This document shows, in pieces, positions 1-5,020 of a stretch of 11,110 nucleotides of DNA (positions are counted from its first letter, which is position 1; each line of letters starts with the position of its first letter). The translations under genes and the position numbers were made by a program. The stretch comes from Ruminococcus flavefaciens (lineage in GTDB: Bacteria; Bacillota; Clostridia; Oscillospirales; Ruminococcaceae), in the NCBI GenBank assembly GCA_902792495.1, contig CADBAC010000176.1, positions 1 through 11,110 of the forward strand, read 5' to 3'. The notes under the pieces are model-generated. The model made no database searches. It saw only the letters and a list, made by a program, of their open reading frames with translations, and was not told the origin of the DNA.

Positions 1-981
1 AGAGCAGTTGAACTTGTAAACAACTTCATCAAGCCCGGTCTGGAGGATCTCTGTGTTTCAAGAACTACTTTCAAATGGGGCGTTCCTGTTTCATTCGACG
101 ACAAGCACGTTGTTTACGTTTGGATAGACGCTCTTTCCAACTATATCACAGCCCTCGGCTACGAGAACTCCGCATACAACGACTATGAGAAGTACTGGCC
201 TGCTGATGTTCACATGGTTGCAAAGGATATCATGAGATTCCACGCTATCATCTGGCCTGCAATGCTCATGGCTCTGGAGATACCGCTTCCTAAGCACCTT
301 GCTGTTCACGGCTGGATAACAATGGCAGGCAAGAACGGCGAGAGCGAAAAGATGTCCAAGTCACTGGGAAATGTTGTTGACCCGTTTGTACTGGGCGAGA
401 GATACGGTCAGGACGCTATAAGATACCACATCCTCCGTGAGATGGCTCTGGGCGCAGACAGCCTCTTCTCCAATGAGATCATGATAAACCGCATAAACTC
501 CGATCTGGCAAACGGCTTCGGAAACCTGGTTTCACGTACCGTTGCAATGGTGGATAAATACTTCGGCGGTACTATCCCGTCAGAGCGTGAGGGCGATGCT
601 CTCGATGACGAATTCAAGGCCGTTGTTACAGGACTTCGTGCAGAGGTCGATACTTACATCGACGAGACCAAGCTGAAACAGGCTCTTGAGGAAATATTCA
701 AGGTAGTCGATCGTGCTAACAAGTACATCGACGAGACAGAGCCGTGGAAGCTTGGCAAGGACGATTCAAAGAAGGCTCGTCTTGCTTCTGTTCTCTACAA
801 CCTCCTTGAAGCTATCCGCATCATATCTTCACTCCTCGCTCCTTTCATGCCTACAACTATGCCTAAGGTATGGGAGCAGATAGGCGCTACCGAAGCTGAT
901 ATCGAGTACGGCAAGCTTGACAAGTTTGATGTGCTTCCCGAAAATCTGTTCACAAGGGTGAGATACTCTTCCCACGTATAG
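1..981 (+). CDS. metG: Methionyl-tRNA synthetase, catalytic and anticodon-binding part (5' cut by window, 3' frameshifted)
   Basis: Cytoplasmic class I aminoacyl-tRNA synthetase that charges tRNA-Met (EC 6.1.1.10). Frame 1 is open from the first base, so the gene begins upstream. About 170-180 N-terminal residues including the HIGH motif are missing, judging from the usual ~660-aa length. Visible signatures are WIDALSNY (about 121-144), the AKDIMRFH...IIWPA stretch (about 220-261) and the KMSKS loop at 349-363, followed by the helical anticodon-binding domain (NGFGNLVSRT, ETEPWKL) to about 880. The frame ends in RVRYSSHV-stop, which does not fit the family. The expected continuation GEILFPRID is read in the next frame from about 951, so one base appears to be missing between 940 and 960. 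The GH25 gene lies downstream on the same strand with no terminator between. Family assignment is secure. Whether the frameshift is biological or a sequence error cannot be told from the DNA alone. Confidence 0.93.
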   Translation, partial: RAVELVNNFIKPGLEDLCVSRTTFKWGVPVSFDDKHVVYVWIDALSNYITALGYENSAYNDYEKYWPADVHMVAKDIMRFHAIIWPAMLMALEIPLPKHLAVHGWITMAGKNGESEKMSKSLGNVVDPFVLGERYGQDAIRYHILREMALGADSLFSNEIMINRINSDLANGFGNLVSRTVAMVDKYFGGTIPSEREGDALDDEFKAVVTGLRAEVDTYIDETKLKQALEEIFKVVDRANKYIDETEPWKLGKDDSKKARLASVLYNLLEAIRIISSLLAPFMPTTMPKVWEQIGATEADIEYGKLDKFDVLPENLFTRVRYSSHV

Positions 982-1421
982 ATGTTGACAAGGAGATCGA
1001 GGAACTCAACTCCATCCTTGCAAAGAATATGGCTGCGGCTCAGGCTAAGCTTTCATCCGAGGAAAAAGGTGCTGACGCTGAACCTATAGAACTGGCTCCC
1101 GAGATCACTATCGACGATTTCGCTAAGGTAGAGATAAGGGTTGCTAAGGTAACGGCCTGCGAAAAGGTAAAGAAGTCCGACAAGCTTCTCTGCTTACAGC
1201 TTGACGACGGCATGGGCGGACGTCAGGTAGTATCAGGCATCGCTCAGTATTACGCTCCCGAGGACCTCATCGGCAAAAAGTTACAGCTTATCGCTAATCT
1301 GAAGCCCGTAAAGCTGAGAGGCGTTGACAGCAACGGTATGATATGTGCCGCTGATACTCCCGATGGAGTAAAGGTTATTTTCGTGGATGATTCAATACCT
1401 GTAGGTTCAAAGATCAGGTAA
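951..1421 (+). CDS. metG: Methionyl-tRNA synthetase C-terminal tRNA-binding (OB-fold) domain, separated by frameshift
   Basis: Frame 3 continues MetG: HKGEILFPRIDVDKEIEEL, a linker helix, then an EMAP-II/Trbp111-like OB-fold tRNA-binding domain (ITIDDFAKVEIRVAKV through VSGI, KPVKLRGV, SNGMICAA) ending at a TAA at 1419-1421. In intact MetG this domain is fused to the C-terminus and helps dimerisation and tRNA binding. The first ATG in this frame is at 1029. No Shine-Dalgarno sits at a normal distance before it (the nearest AAGGAG is more than 30 nt upstream), so independent translation looks unlikely. A free tRNA-binding protein of this kind does exist in some bacteria, so a functional split is not excluded. 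I think this is the 3' part of one metG gene interrupted by a 1-nt indel. Confidence 0.88.
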   Translation, partial: HKGEILFPRIDVDKEIEELNSILAKNMAAAQAKLSSEEKGADAEPIELAPEITIDDFAKVEIRVAKVTACEKVKKSDKLLCLQLDDGMGGRQVVSGIAQYYAPEDLIGKKLQLIANLKPVKLRGVDSNGMICAADTPDGVKVIFVDDSIPVGSKIR

Positions 1422-1459
1422 AAATAAATTTCATCTCATTTAAAAGAGGATAGTTTTAC

Positions 1460-2425
1460 ATGGCAAAAACAAAGAAAAAGTACCGCATAAAAAAGCTTGC
1501 GGTGTTTGAAGCTTTCATCATTCTTCTGCTTCTGGCAGGACTGATATGGGTGTTATTCTTCCGTGGGGGCGGAGTATTCGACAAAAAAGAACCCGAAGCT
1601 GAACCTGTTCTGGCTGACATAACAGCCGATATCCCGCAGGAAACTCAGGTCCTTACCACTGTTGTAACAACTCAGGCGCCTACCGAAGAAAAAATGTATT
1701 CGGAGTATCACAGCGATGATATGCCCGAAAGCAAACTCAAAACCGAAAATTTTGTTACCCGTAACGGCTATTCATTCTATACCGAAAACGGTAAAGTGAC
1801 ATCAATTGCAGGCATTGACATTTCAGAATTTCAGGGTGATATAGACTGGGATATGGTGAAAGCCGCAGGGATCGATTTTGCCATGATACGTGTCGGATGC
1901 CGTACTTACGGCACGGGCGAGATAGTAATGGATACACGCTTCGGCGAGAATCTTGAAGCCGCTGACAAGGCAGGACTGAAAACAGGTGTTTACTTCTTCT
2001 CACAGGCTATCAGCGAAGATGAAGCCATCGAGGAAGCTTATACCGTACTCAATGCTATCGCACCTTACAACATCAGCTATCCCGTTGTTTTCGACTGGGA
2101 ACTTGTCGAAGAGGACAATGCCCGTACCGACTATGTAAGTGCCGAAGACCTTGCCGATTACAGCATGGTATTCTGCGAATGCATAAAGGCCGCAGGCTAC
2201 ACTCCGATGATATACCAGAACAAGGGTACAGTTATCTACCGTCTGGATATCCCCAAGCTGAAGGACTACGACTTCTGGCTGGCTGAATACGCAGATAAGC
2301 CTACATACCGCTACGACTATCAGATGTGGCAGTACACAGGTGACGGAGTTGTACCGGGTGTAAAAACTCCTGTTGACCTTAACATAAGCTTCAAGGACTA
2401 CAATTCCAACTTCAATACAGACTAA
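1460..2425 (+). CDS. Membrane-anchored GH25 lysozyme (N-acetylmuramidase)
   Basis: A 321-aa protein likely to cleave the MurNAc-GlcNAc bond of peptidoglycan outside the membrane. Residues 1-12 are basic, and residues 13-34 form one hydrophobic segment (signal anchor) with no lipobox. Residues ~40-100 are an extracellular Thr/Glu-rich linker. The GH25 domain runs from ~115 to the end: GIDIS with Asp120, EFQGDIDW, AMIRVG, KTGVYFFSQA, the catalytic FDWE (Asp212, Glu214), and the closing QMWQYTGDG and VDLN elements. All expected acidic active-site residues are present. The ATG at 1460 is preceded by AGAGGA 10-15 nt upstream. Only 38 nt separate it from metG with no visible terminator or promoter, so it may be read from the metG transcript. 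A strong terminator follows at 2591. It is probably a cell-wall remodelling enzyme. A phage origin is unlikely given the anchor and housekeeping context. Confidence 0.92.
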   Translation: MAKTKKKYRIKKLAVFEAFIILLLLAGLIWVLFFRGGGVFDKKEPEAEPVLADITADIPQETQVLTTVVTTQAPTEEKMYSEYHSDDMPESKLKTENFVTRNGYSFYTENGKVTSIAGIDISEFQGDIDWDMVKAAGIDFAMIRVGCRTYGTGEIVMDTRFGENLEAADKAGLKTGVYFFSQAISEDEAIEEAYTVLNAIAPYNISYPVVFDWELVEEDNARTDYVSAEDLADYSMVFCECIKAAGYTPMIYQNKGTVIYRLDIPKLKDYDFWLAEYADKPTYRYDYQMWQYTGDGVVPGVKTPVDLNISFKDYNSNFNTD

Positions 2426-2431
2426 ACTTAA

Positions 2432-2545
2432 GGCAACACCACACAAAGCTTGTGCTGAAGATGCGCCGACAGATTTTTCGTCAGATTGTATAGAAATTCC
2501 GCAGGCATACTGACGTATGTCAAGGGATTTCTGTGCAAGATGACG
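2432..2545. repeat. Putative dispersed palindromic element with long imperfect hairpin
   Basis: Non-coding stretch after the lysozyme gene. Its core is an imperfect stem with left arm 2479-2500 and right arm 2524-2545: 22 positions, two mismatches and three G-U pairs. An inner hairpin at the tip has CATAC 2506-2510, loop TGAC and GTATG 2515-2519. A smaller inverted repeat (CACAA 2442-2446, TTGTG 2450-2454) lies to the left. The compensating G-U pairs suggest structure kept at RNA level. I suspect a family of dispersed MITE-like or REP-like elements in this genome, but no second copy is present in the window. The sequence left of the stem (2455-2478) has no pairing partner on the right, as if the right flank were truncated. 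Confidence 0.55.
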
Positions 2546-2551
2546 GACCGT

Positions 2552-2593
2552 CCCCTACAAAAGCATTCACGAAGAATAGCAGAATTGTAGGGG
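2552..2593. repeat. Inverted repeat upstream of terminator
   Basis: CCCCTACAA (2552-2560) is perfectly complementary to TTGTAGGGG (2585-2593). Inside them, GC-ATTC (2563-2568) can pair with GAAT-(a)-GC around 2574-2580. The right arm shares GGG (2591-2593) with the left arm of the adjoining terminator, so the two helices compete for those bases. It looks like part of a repeat unit lying next to the hairpin at 2479-2545. No protein is encoded here. Confidence 0.5.
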
Positions 2594-2620
2594 CTGGCGT
2601 CCTCGACAGCCCATTTTTTT
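2591..2620 (+). terminator. Rho-independent terminator after the lysozyme gene
   Basis: GGGCTG (2591-2596) pairs with CAGCCC (2607-2612). The stem is extended by C-G and G-C pairs around a TCCT loop (2600-2603) and is followed by seven T (2614-2620). It should end the metG/lysozyme transcript. Confidence 0.8.
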
Positions 2621-2651
2621 ACGATAATAAATTACTTTTTTGACAAGCTGA

Positions 2652-2671
2652 GAGCCCTTAAAAAAGGGCTC
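2652..2671 (-). terminator. Possible terminator hairpin for ddh
   Basis: A perfect 8-bp stem, GAGCCCTT (2652-2659) and AAGGGCTC (2664-2671), with a 4-nt loop lies 21 nt past the ddh stop codon. Neither strand has a good U-tract after the stem, so it may terminate weakly or protect the 3' end of the mRNA. Confidence 0.4.
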
Positions 2672-2692
2672 CTTCCTATTGCATATAAAATA

Positions 2693-3682
2693 TCAAAGCA
2701 TATGAGCTCTCAGCTCTTCACCTGAAAGTGGTGAGAGGTAAGCAGGAGCGATATCAAAAGCTGTCTTGCAGCCTGTAGCACCTTCAGCCTTGAGTCTTGC
2801 AAGTGCTCTTGCAAAGCAGATAAGCACGCTTGCTGTGAACTCAGGGTTTGACTCAAGCTTCAGTGAATACTCGATCATCTGATGAGTCTTCTCACCGTCG
2901 CCTGTGAGACCGCTTCTCATTACGAAGCCGCCGTGAGGCATCTTGTTGTGCTTAGCGTCGAACTCCTCTTCTGTGATGAAGTTTACAGTTGTATCGTACT
3001 CGTCGAAGTAGTTCTTCATAGTCTTGATGTCGTTCTCTATCTTAGCAAGATCAGCACCTTCCTCAGGAACTACCCAGCACTCTCTCAGGTGCTTCTGACG
3101 GGTTGTGAGTTCAGGCTGGCTGCCGCTTCTTACAGCGTCCATAGCAGCTTCGATCGGTACAGTATACTGAATACCTCTCTTAACGCCTTCAACTCTTCTG
3201 ATAGCGTCTGAGTGGCCCTGGCTTACGCCCTTGCCCCAGAATGTATAGCTCTTGCCGTTAGGGAGGATAGACTCAGCGTAGAGTCTGTTCAGTGAGAAGA
3301 GACCCGGATCCCATCCCAGAGAGATGAAAGCAAGGTGACCGCTCTCCTTTGCAGCCTTATCAACGTTTGCGAAGTGCTCAGGTATTCTTGCGTGAGTATC
3401 GAAGCTGTCGATAACATTGAAGTACTGAGCCAGTTCGGGAGTCTGCTTAGGAAGGTCAGTAGCGCTGCCTCCGCAGATTATCATAACGTCGATATCGTTT
3501 GTCATATTCTTTGCGTCATCGAGCTTGAAAACCTTAGCGCCCTCAGTAAGAGGCTTAACACTTGAAGGATCACGGCGGGTAAAGATACCGGCCAGCTCCA
3601 TATCATCATTCTGTCTTATAGCAAGCTCAACGCCCTTTCCGAGGTTGCCGTAGCCTGCGATTCCGATCCTGATCTTGGACAT
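2693..3682 (-). CDS. ddh: meso-Diaminopimelate D-dehydrogenase
   Basis: A 329-aa cytoplasmic NADPH-dependent enzyme (EC 1.4.1.16) that makes meso-DAP in one step by reductive amination of L-2-amino-6-oxopimelate (tetrahydrodipicolinate). It thus bypasses the succinylase/acetylase branches of lysine and peptidoglycan precursor synthesis. The N-terminus has a Rossmann motif (GIAGYGNLGKG, residues 7-17) followed by IFTRRD. Family signatures from the known Corynebacterium glutamicum enzyme are all recognisable: GSATD, D(S/T)FDTH, GWDPG, FWGKGVSQGHSDA(I/L)RR, QYT(V/L)P, VNFI, MPHGG, and NPEFTAS near the C-terminus. Length is normal and the frame is intact. The ATG at 3682 has an AGGAGG 8 nt upstream. 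It is monocistronic, with its own promoter at 3718-3746. It sits with a cell-wall lysozyme but is transcribed the other way. Confidence 0.95.
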   Translation of the reverse strand: MSKIRIGIAGYGNLGKGVELAIRQNDDMELAGIFTRRDPSSVKPLTEGAKVFKLDDAKNMTNDIDVMIICGGSATDLPKQTPELAQYFNVIDSFDTHARIPEHFANVDKAAKESGHLAFISLGWDPGLFSLNRLYAESILPNGKSYTFWGKGVSQGHSDAIRRVEGVKRGIQYTVPIEAAMDAVRSGSQPELTTRQKHLRECWVVPEEGADLAKIENDIKTMKNYFDEYDTTVNFITEEEFDAKHNKMPHGGFVMRSGLTGDGEKTHQMIEYSLKLESNPEFTASVLICFARALARLKAEGATGCKTAFDIAPAYLSPLSGEELRAHML

Positions 3683-3717
3683 TTTATATTCCTCCTATGA
3701 ATATAGATTACTTATAC

Positions 3718-3746
3718 ATTATAACACATTGAAGCGATGATGTAAA
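3718..3746 (-). promoter_or_regulatory. Sigma-A promoter of ddh
   Basis: On the minus strand, a -35 TTTACA (3741-3746), a 17-nt spacer and a perfect -10 TATAAT (3718-3723) preceded by TGT (extended -10). Transcription should start near 3711, giving a leader of about 30 nt before the ddh ATG. Confidence 0.85.
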
Positions 3747-3781
3747 GAATTTTTTTCGCATACACTAACAAATAATCACAT

Positions 3782-3815
3782 AAAAATGAAGGGCAGATGT
3801 TATCATCCGCCCTTC
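3782..3815 (-). terminator. Rho-independent terminator of the lipoprotein gene
   Basis: GAAGGGC (3788-3794)/GCCCTTC (3809-3815), continued by GATG/CATC with one A-C mismatch and a 4-nt loop. On the minus strand the stem is followed by A and then five T (complement of 3782-3786). It lies 20 nt past the stop codon. Confidence 0.8.
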
Positions 3816-3835
3816 TCTTTAATATACTGTTATGA

Positions 3836-4141
3836 TTATTCAGCAGCTGCAGTTGTCTCTTCCTCTGTTGTTTCTTCTTCAACAGTCTCAGCGTCAGCAG
3901 CCTCTTCCTCAGCAGGAGCTTCCTCAGCCTCTTCCTCAGCAGTCTCAGTTGTCTCTTCCTCTGTAGCAGCCTCAGTTGTAGCCTCTTCAGTAGTTGTCTC
4001 TTCTGTTGTAGTCTCTTCTGTAGTTGTCTCAGCAGTTGTTGTAACTACCTCAGAAGAAGAGCTTGAAGACTCACCGCTGTTGCAAGAAACGAGAGCACCT
4101 GTTAATACGATTGAACATACGATAGCAGCAAATTTTTTCAT
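3836..4141 (-). CDS. Small Glu/Thr/Ala-rich lipoprotein, function unknown
   Basis: 101 aa. Residues 1-19 form a lipoprotein signal peptide (MKKFAAIVCSIVLTGALVS) with lipobox LVSC and Cys20 as the predicted lipidation site, so the mature protein should be tethered to the outer face of the membrane. The remaining ~80 residues are a Ser stretch followed by repeated TTTEE-like units and an EEEA-rich tail. It is very acidic, has no aromatic residues and is probably disordered. The repeats correspond to imperfect 15-bp tandem units around 3988-4040. There is no recognisable domain, so no enzymatic role can be assigned. It has a consensus promoter, a 5' leader, an RBS (GAAAGGA) and a terminator, so it is a genuine stand-alone gene and not a gene fragment. 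The Ser/Val-rich frame on the opposite strand is a shadow of these repeats. Confidence 0.82.
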   Translation of the reverse strand: MKKFAAIVCSIVLTGALVSCNSGESSSSSSEVVTTTAETTTEETTTEETTTEEATTEAATEEETTETAEEEAEEAPAEEEAADAETVEEETTEEETTAAAE

Positions 4142-4226
4142 TTTTCATTTTCCTTTCTCTTTATCCCTTACGTGGGATCCATAACTATTTTTGGTGTTTT
4201 GTGTAAGTGTTTTCCTTACAGTTAAT

Positions 4227-4255
4227 ACTATACCACACCGGAAAACCAAAGTCAA
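4227..4255 (-). promoter_or_regulatory. Strong sigma-A promoter of the lipoprotein gene
   Basis: On the minus strand, -35 TTGACT (4250-4255), a 17-nt spacer and -10 TATAGT (4227-4232). The leader is about 80 nt long and contains a small hairpin (TGTAAG 4202-4207 with CTTACA 4215-4220). Confidence 0.8.
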
Positions 4256-4471
4256 GGGAATGAAAAATATGTAACCTTATTTTAAATATTATGTTGCAGA
4301 ATTCTTTATTTCTTTACATTTTGAGTAAAGATTCGGGGCAAAACTTACAAATCAGAACAGTCCCGATTGTTGAATATTCACTAAATAGTAACCTTTTTCA
4401 TTGTTTTGTAACGGTTCATATGAACTCATCGATAAAAACATACGTTTTATCTTTTCTTATATAAACAGAAA
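4256..4471. other. Gene-free AT-rich intergenic stretch with short palindromes
   Basis: The gap between the lipoprotein start (4141) and the end of the pfl operon (4529) holds no gene I can support. Visible elements are a perfect 12-bp palindrome GTTCATATGAAC (4414-4425), a perfect 10-bp palindrome TGAATATTCA (4371-4380) and an inverted repeat CTTTAC (4312-4317)/GTAAAG (4325-4330). All lie upstream of the lipoprotein promoter and could be regulator sites. Confidence 0.4.
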
Positions 4472-4491
4472 GAGCGCACCTAAGTGCGCTC
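4472..4491 (-). terminator. Rho-independent terminator of the pfl operon
   Basis: A perfect 8-bp stem GAGCGCAC (4472-4479)/GTGCGCTC (4484-4491) with loop CTAA. On the minus strand it is followed by TTTCTGTTTATAT. It lies 38 nt past the stop codon of the glycyl-radical domain gene. No activase gene is included in the operon. Confidence 0.78.
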
Positions 4492-4528
4492 CTCTATAAT
4501 AATTTAAGCGATTAATGAAACCTGCTTA

Positions 4529-4768
4529 TTAAAGTGAAGAATGGAATGTACGTGAGATAACGTCGTCCTGCTGCTCCTTTGTAAGCTTTACAAAGTTAAC
4601 TGCGTAACCTGATACTCTTACTGTAAGCTGTGGGTACTTCTCAGGATGAGCCTGAGCGTCGAGGAGAGTCTCTCTTGTGAATACATTTACATTCAGATGG
4701 TGGCCGCCCTTTTCAGTGTAGCCGTCAATGAGTTCGATAAGGTTATCTACCTGCTTCTGATTATCCAT
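4529..4768 (-). CDS. Free-standing glycyl-radical domain of pyruvate formate-lyase (GrcA-like)
   Basis: A 79-aa protein corresponding to the C-terminal domain of ordinary [38 protein letters not shown], the radical loop RVSGYAVNF with Gly54 (codon 4607-4609) as the predicted radical site, and the ending [18 protein letters not shown]. In PFL this glycine radical, installed by the SAM enzyme PflA, generates the thiyl radical on the Cys pair of the barrel. The start is taken as ATG 4768, because AAGGAGG lies 8 nt before it. The in-frame TTG at 4789 lies upstream of that site. It resembles E. coli GrcA (YfiD) in the C-terminal half but lacks GrcA's N-terminal extension. The large subunit encoded upstream lacks this domain, so here it is probably an obligate subunit and not a repair spare. 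It is the last gene of the operon, 33 nt after the 72-aa gene. Confidence 0.9.
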   Translation of the reverse strand: MDNQKQVDNLIELIDGYTEKGGHHLNVNVFTRETLLDAQAHPEKYPQLTVRVSGYAVNFVKLTKEQQDDVISRTFHSSL

Positions 4769-4776
4769 GTGTAATT

Positions 4777-4783
4777 CCTCCTT
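4777..4783 (-). promoter_or_regulatory. Shine-Dalgarno deciding the start of the glycyl-radical subunit
   Basis: Minus-strand AAGGAGG, 8 nt before ATG 4768. It shows that the radical domain is translated on its own and is not a frameshifted tail of the large subunit. Confidence 0.85.
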
Positions 4784-4801
4784 ATTCAAAATATGAATTT
4801 A

Positions 4802-5020
4802 TTAAAATTCATCGTCTTCGGGATCAAGTTCGGTAGGCTGACAGCAGGCGCCCTTCTTGCCTGAGCAATCGGTGCTCTTTACTGTAGCGACTCTGAGTCC
4901 TTCGCCGTTTTCGCTTGATTCGATATTTACATGACCGCTTCCCTGAGACATGAGCTGATCGATAAGATCAGCCAGTTCTGCGGGATCGTCAGTGCTTCCG
5001 GGTTTATCGGGAGTTATCAT
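4802..5020 (-). CDS. Small acidic Cys-containing protein inside the split pfl operon, unknown function
   Basis: 72 aa, not recognised as a named family. Its ATG overlaps the stop of the pfl large subunit by one base (TAATG). Its Shine-Dalgarno (AAAGGAG) lies inside the last codons of that gene, so translation is probably coupled. Residues 15-36 (ELADLIDQL...GSGHVNIESS) resemble the segment LIELIDGY...GGHHLNVNV of the radical domain encoded just downstream: hydrophobic spacing, Gly-x-Gly-His and the following beta strand match by eye. It has no RVSGY loop, so it cannot carry the radical. The C-terminal part has Cys52, Cys59 and Cys60 and an acidic tail. It has no signal or membrane segment, so it is predicted cytoplasmic. 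It could be a structural subunit, an assembly factor or a placeholder for the radical domain. These roles are inference. Confidence 0.75.
   Translation of the reverse strand: MITPDKPGSTDDPAELADLIDQLMSQGSGHVNIESSENGEGLRVATVKSTDCSGKKGACCQPTELDPEDDEF

Noticed and set aside
940..962. Programmed -1 ribosomal frameshifting in metG
   Set aside because: The 0-frame codons (CCC GAA AAT CTG TTC ACA AGG) contain no X_XXY_YYZ slippery heptamer. A simple 1-nt deletion in an A run or G run explains the shift.
1460..2425. Prophage endolysin
   Set aside because: A signal anchor, long extracellular linker and housekeeping neighbours, with no phage genes nearby, favour a cellular wall enzyme.
3786..4184. Plus-strand Ser/Val-rich ORF opposite the lipoprotein gene
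   Set aside because: It is the antisense reading of Glu/Thr repeat codons. The minus-strand frame has the signal peptide, RBS, promoter and terminator.
4769..4789. TTG start extending the radical-domain protein by seven residues
   Set aside because: The extension would be encoded by the Shine-Dalgarno itself (AAGGAGG). The ATG at 4768 is ideally spaced from it.
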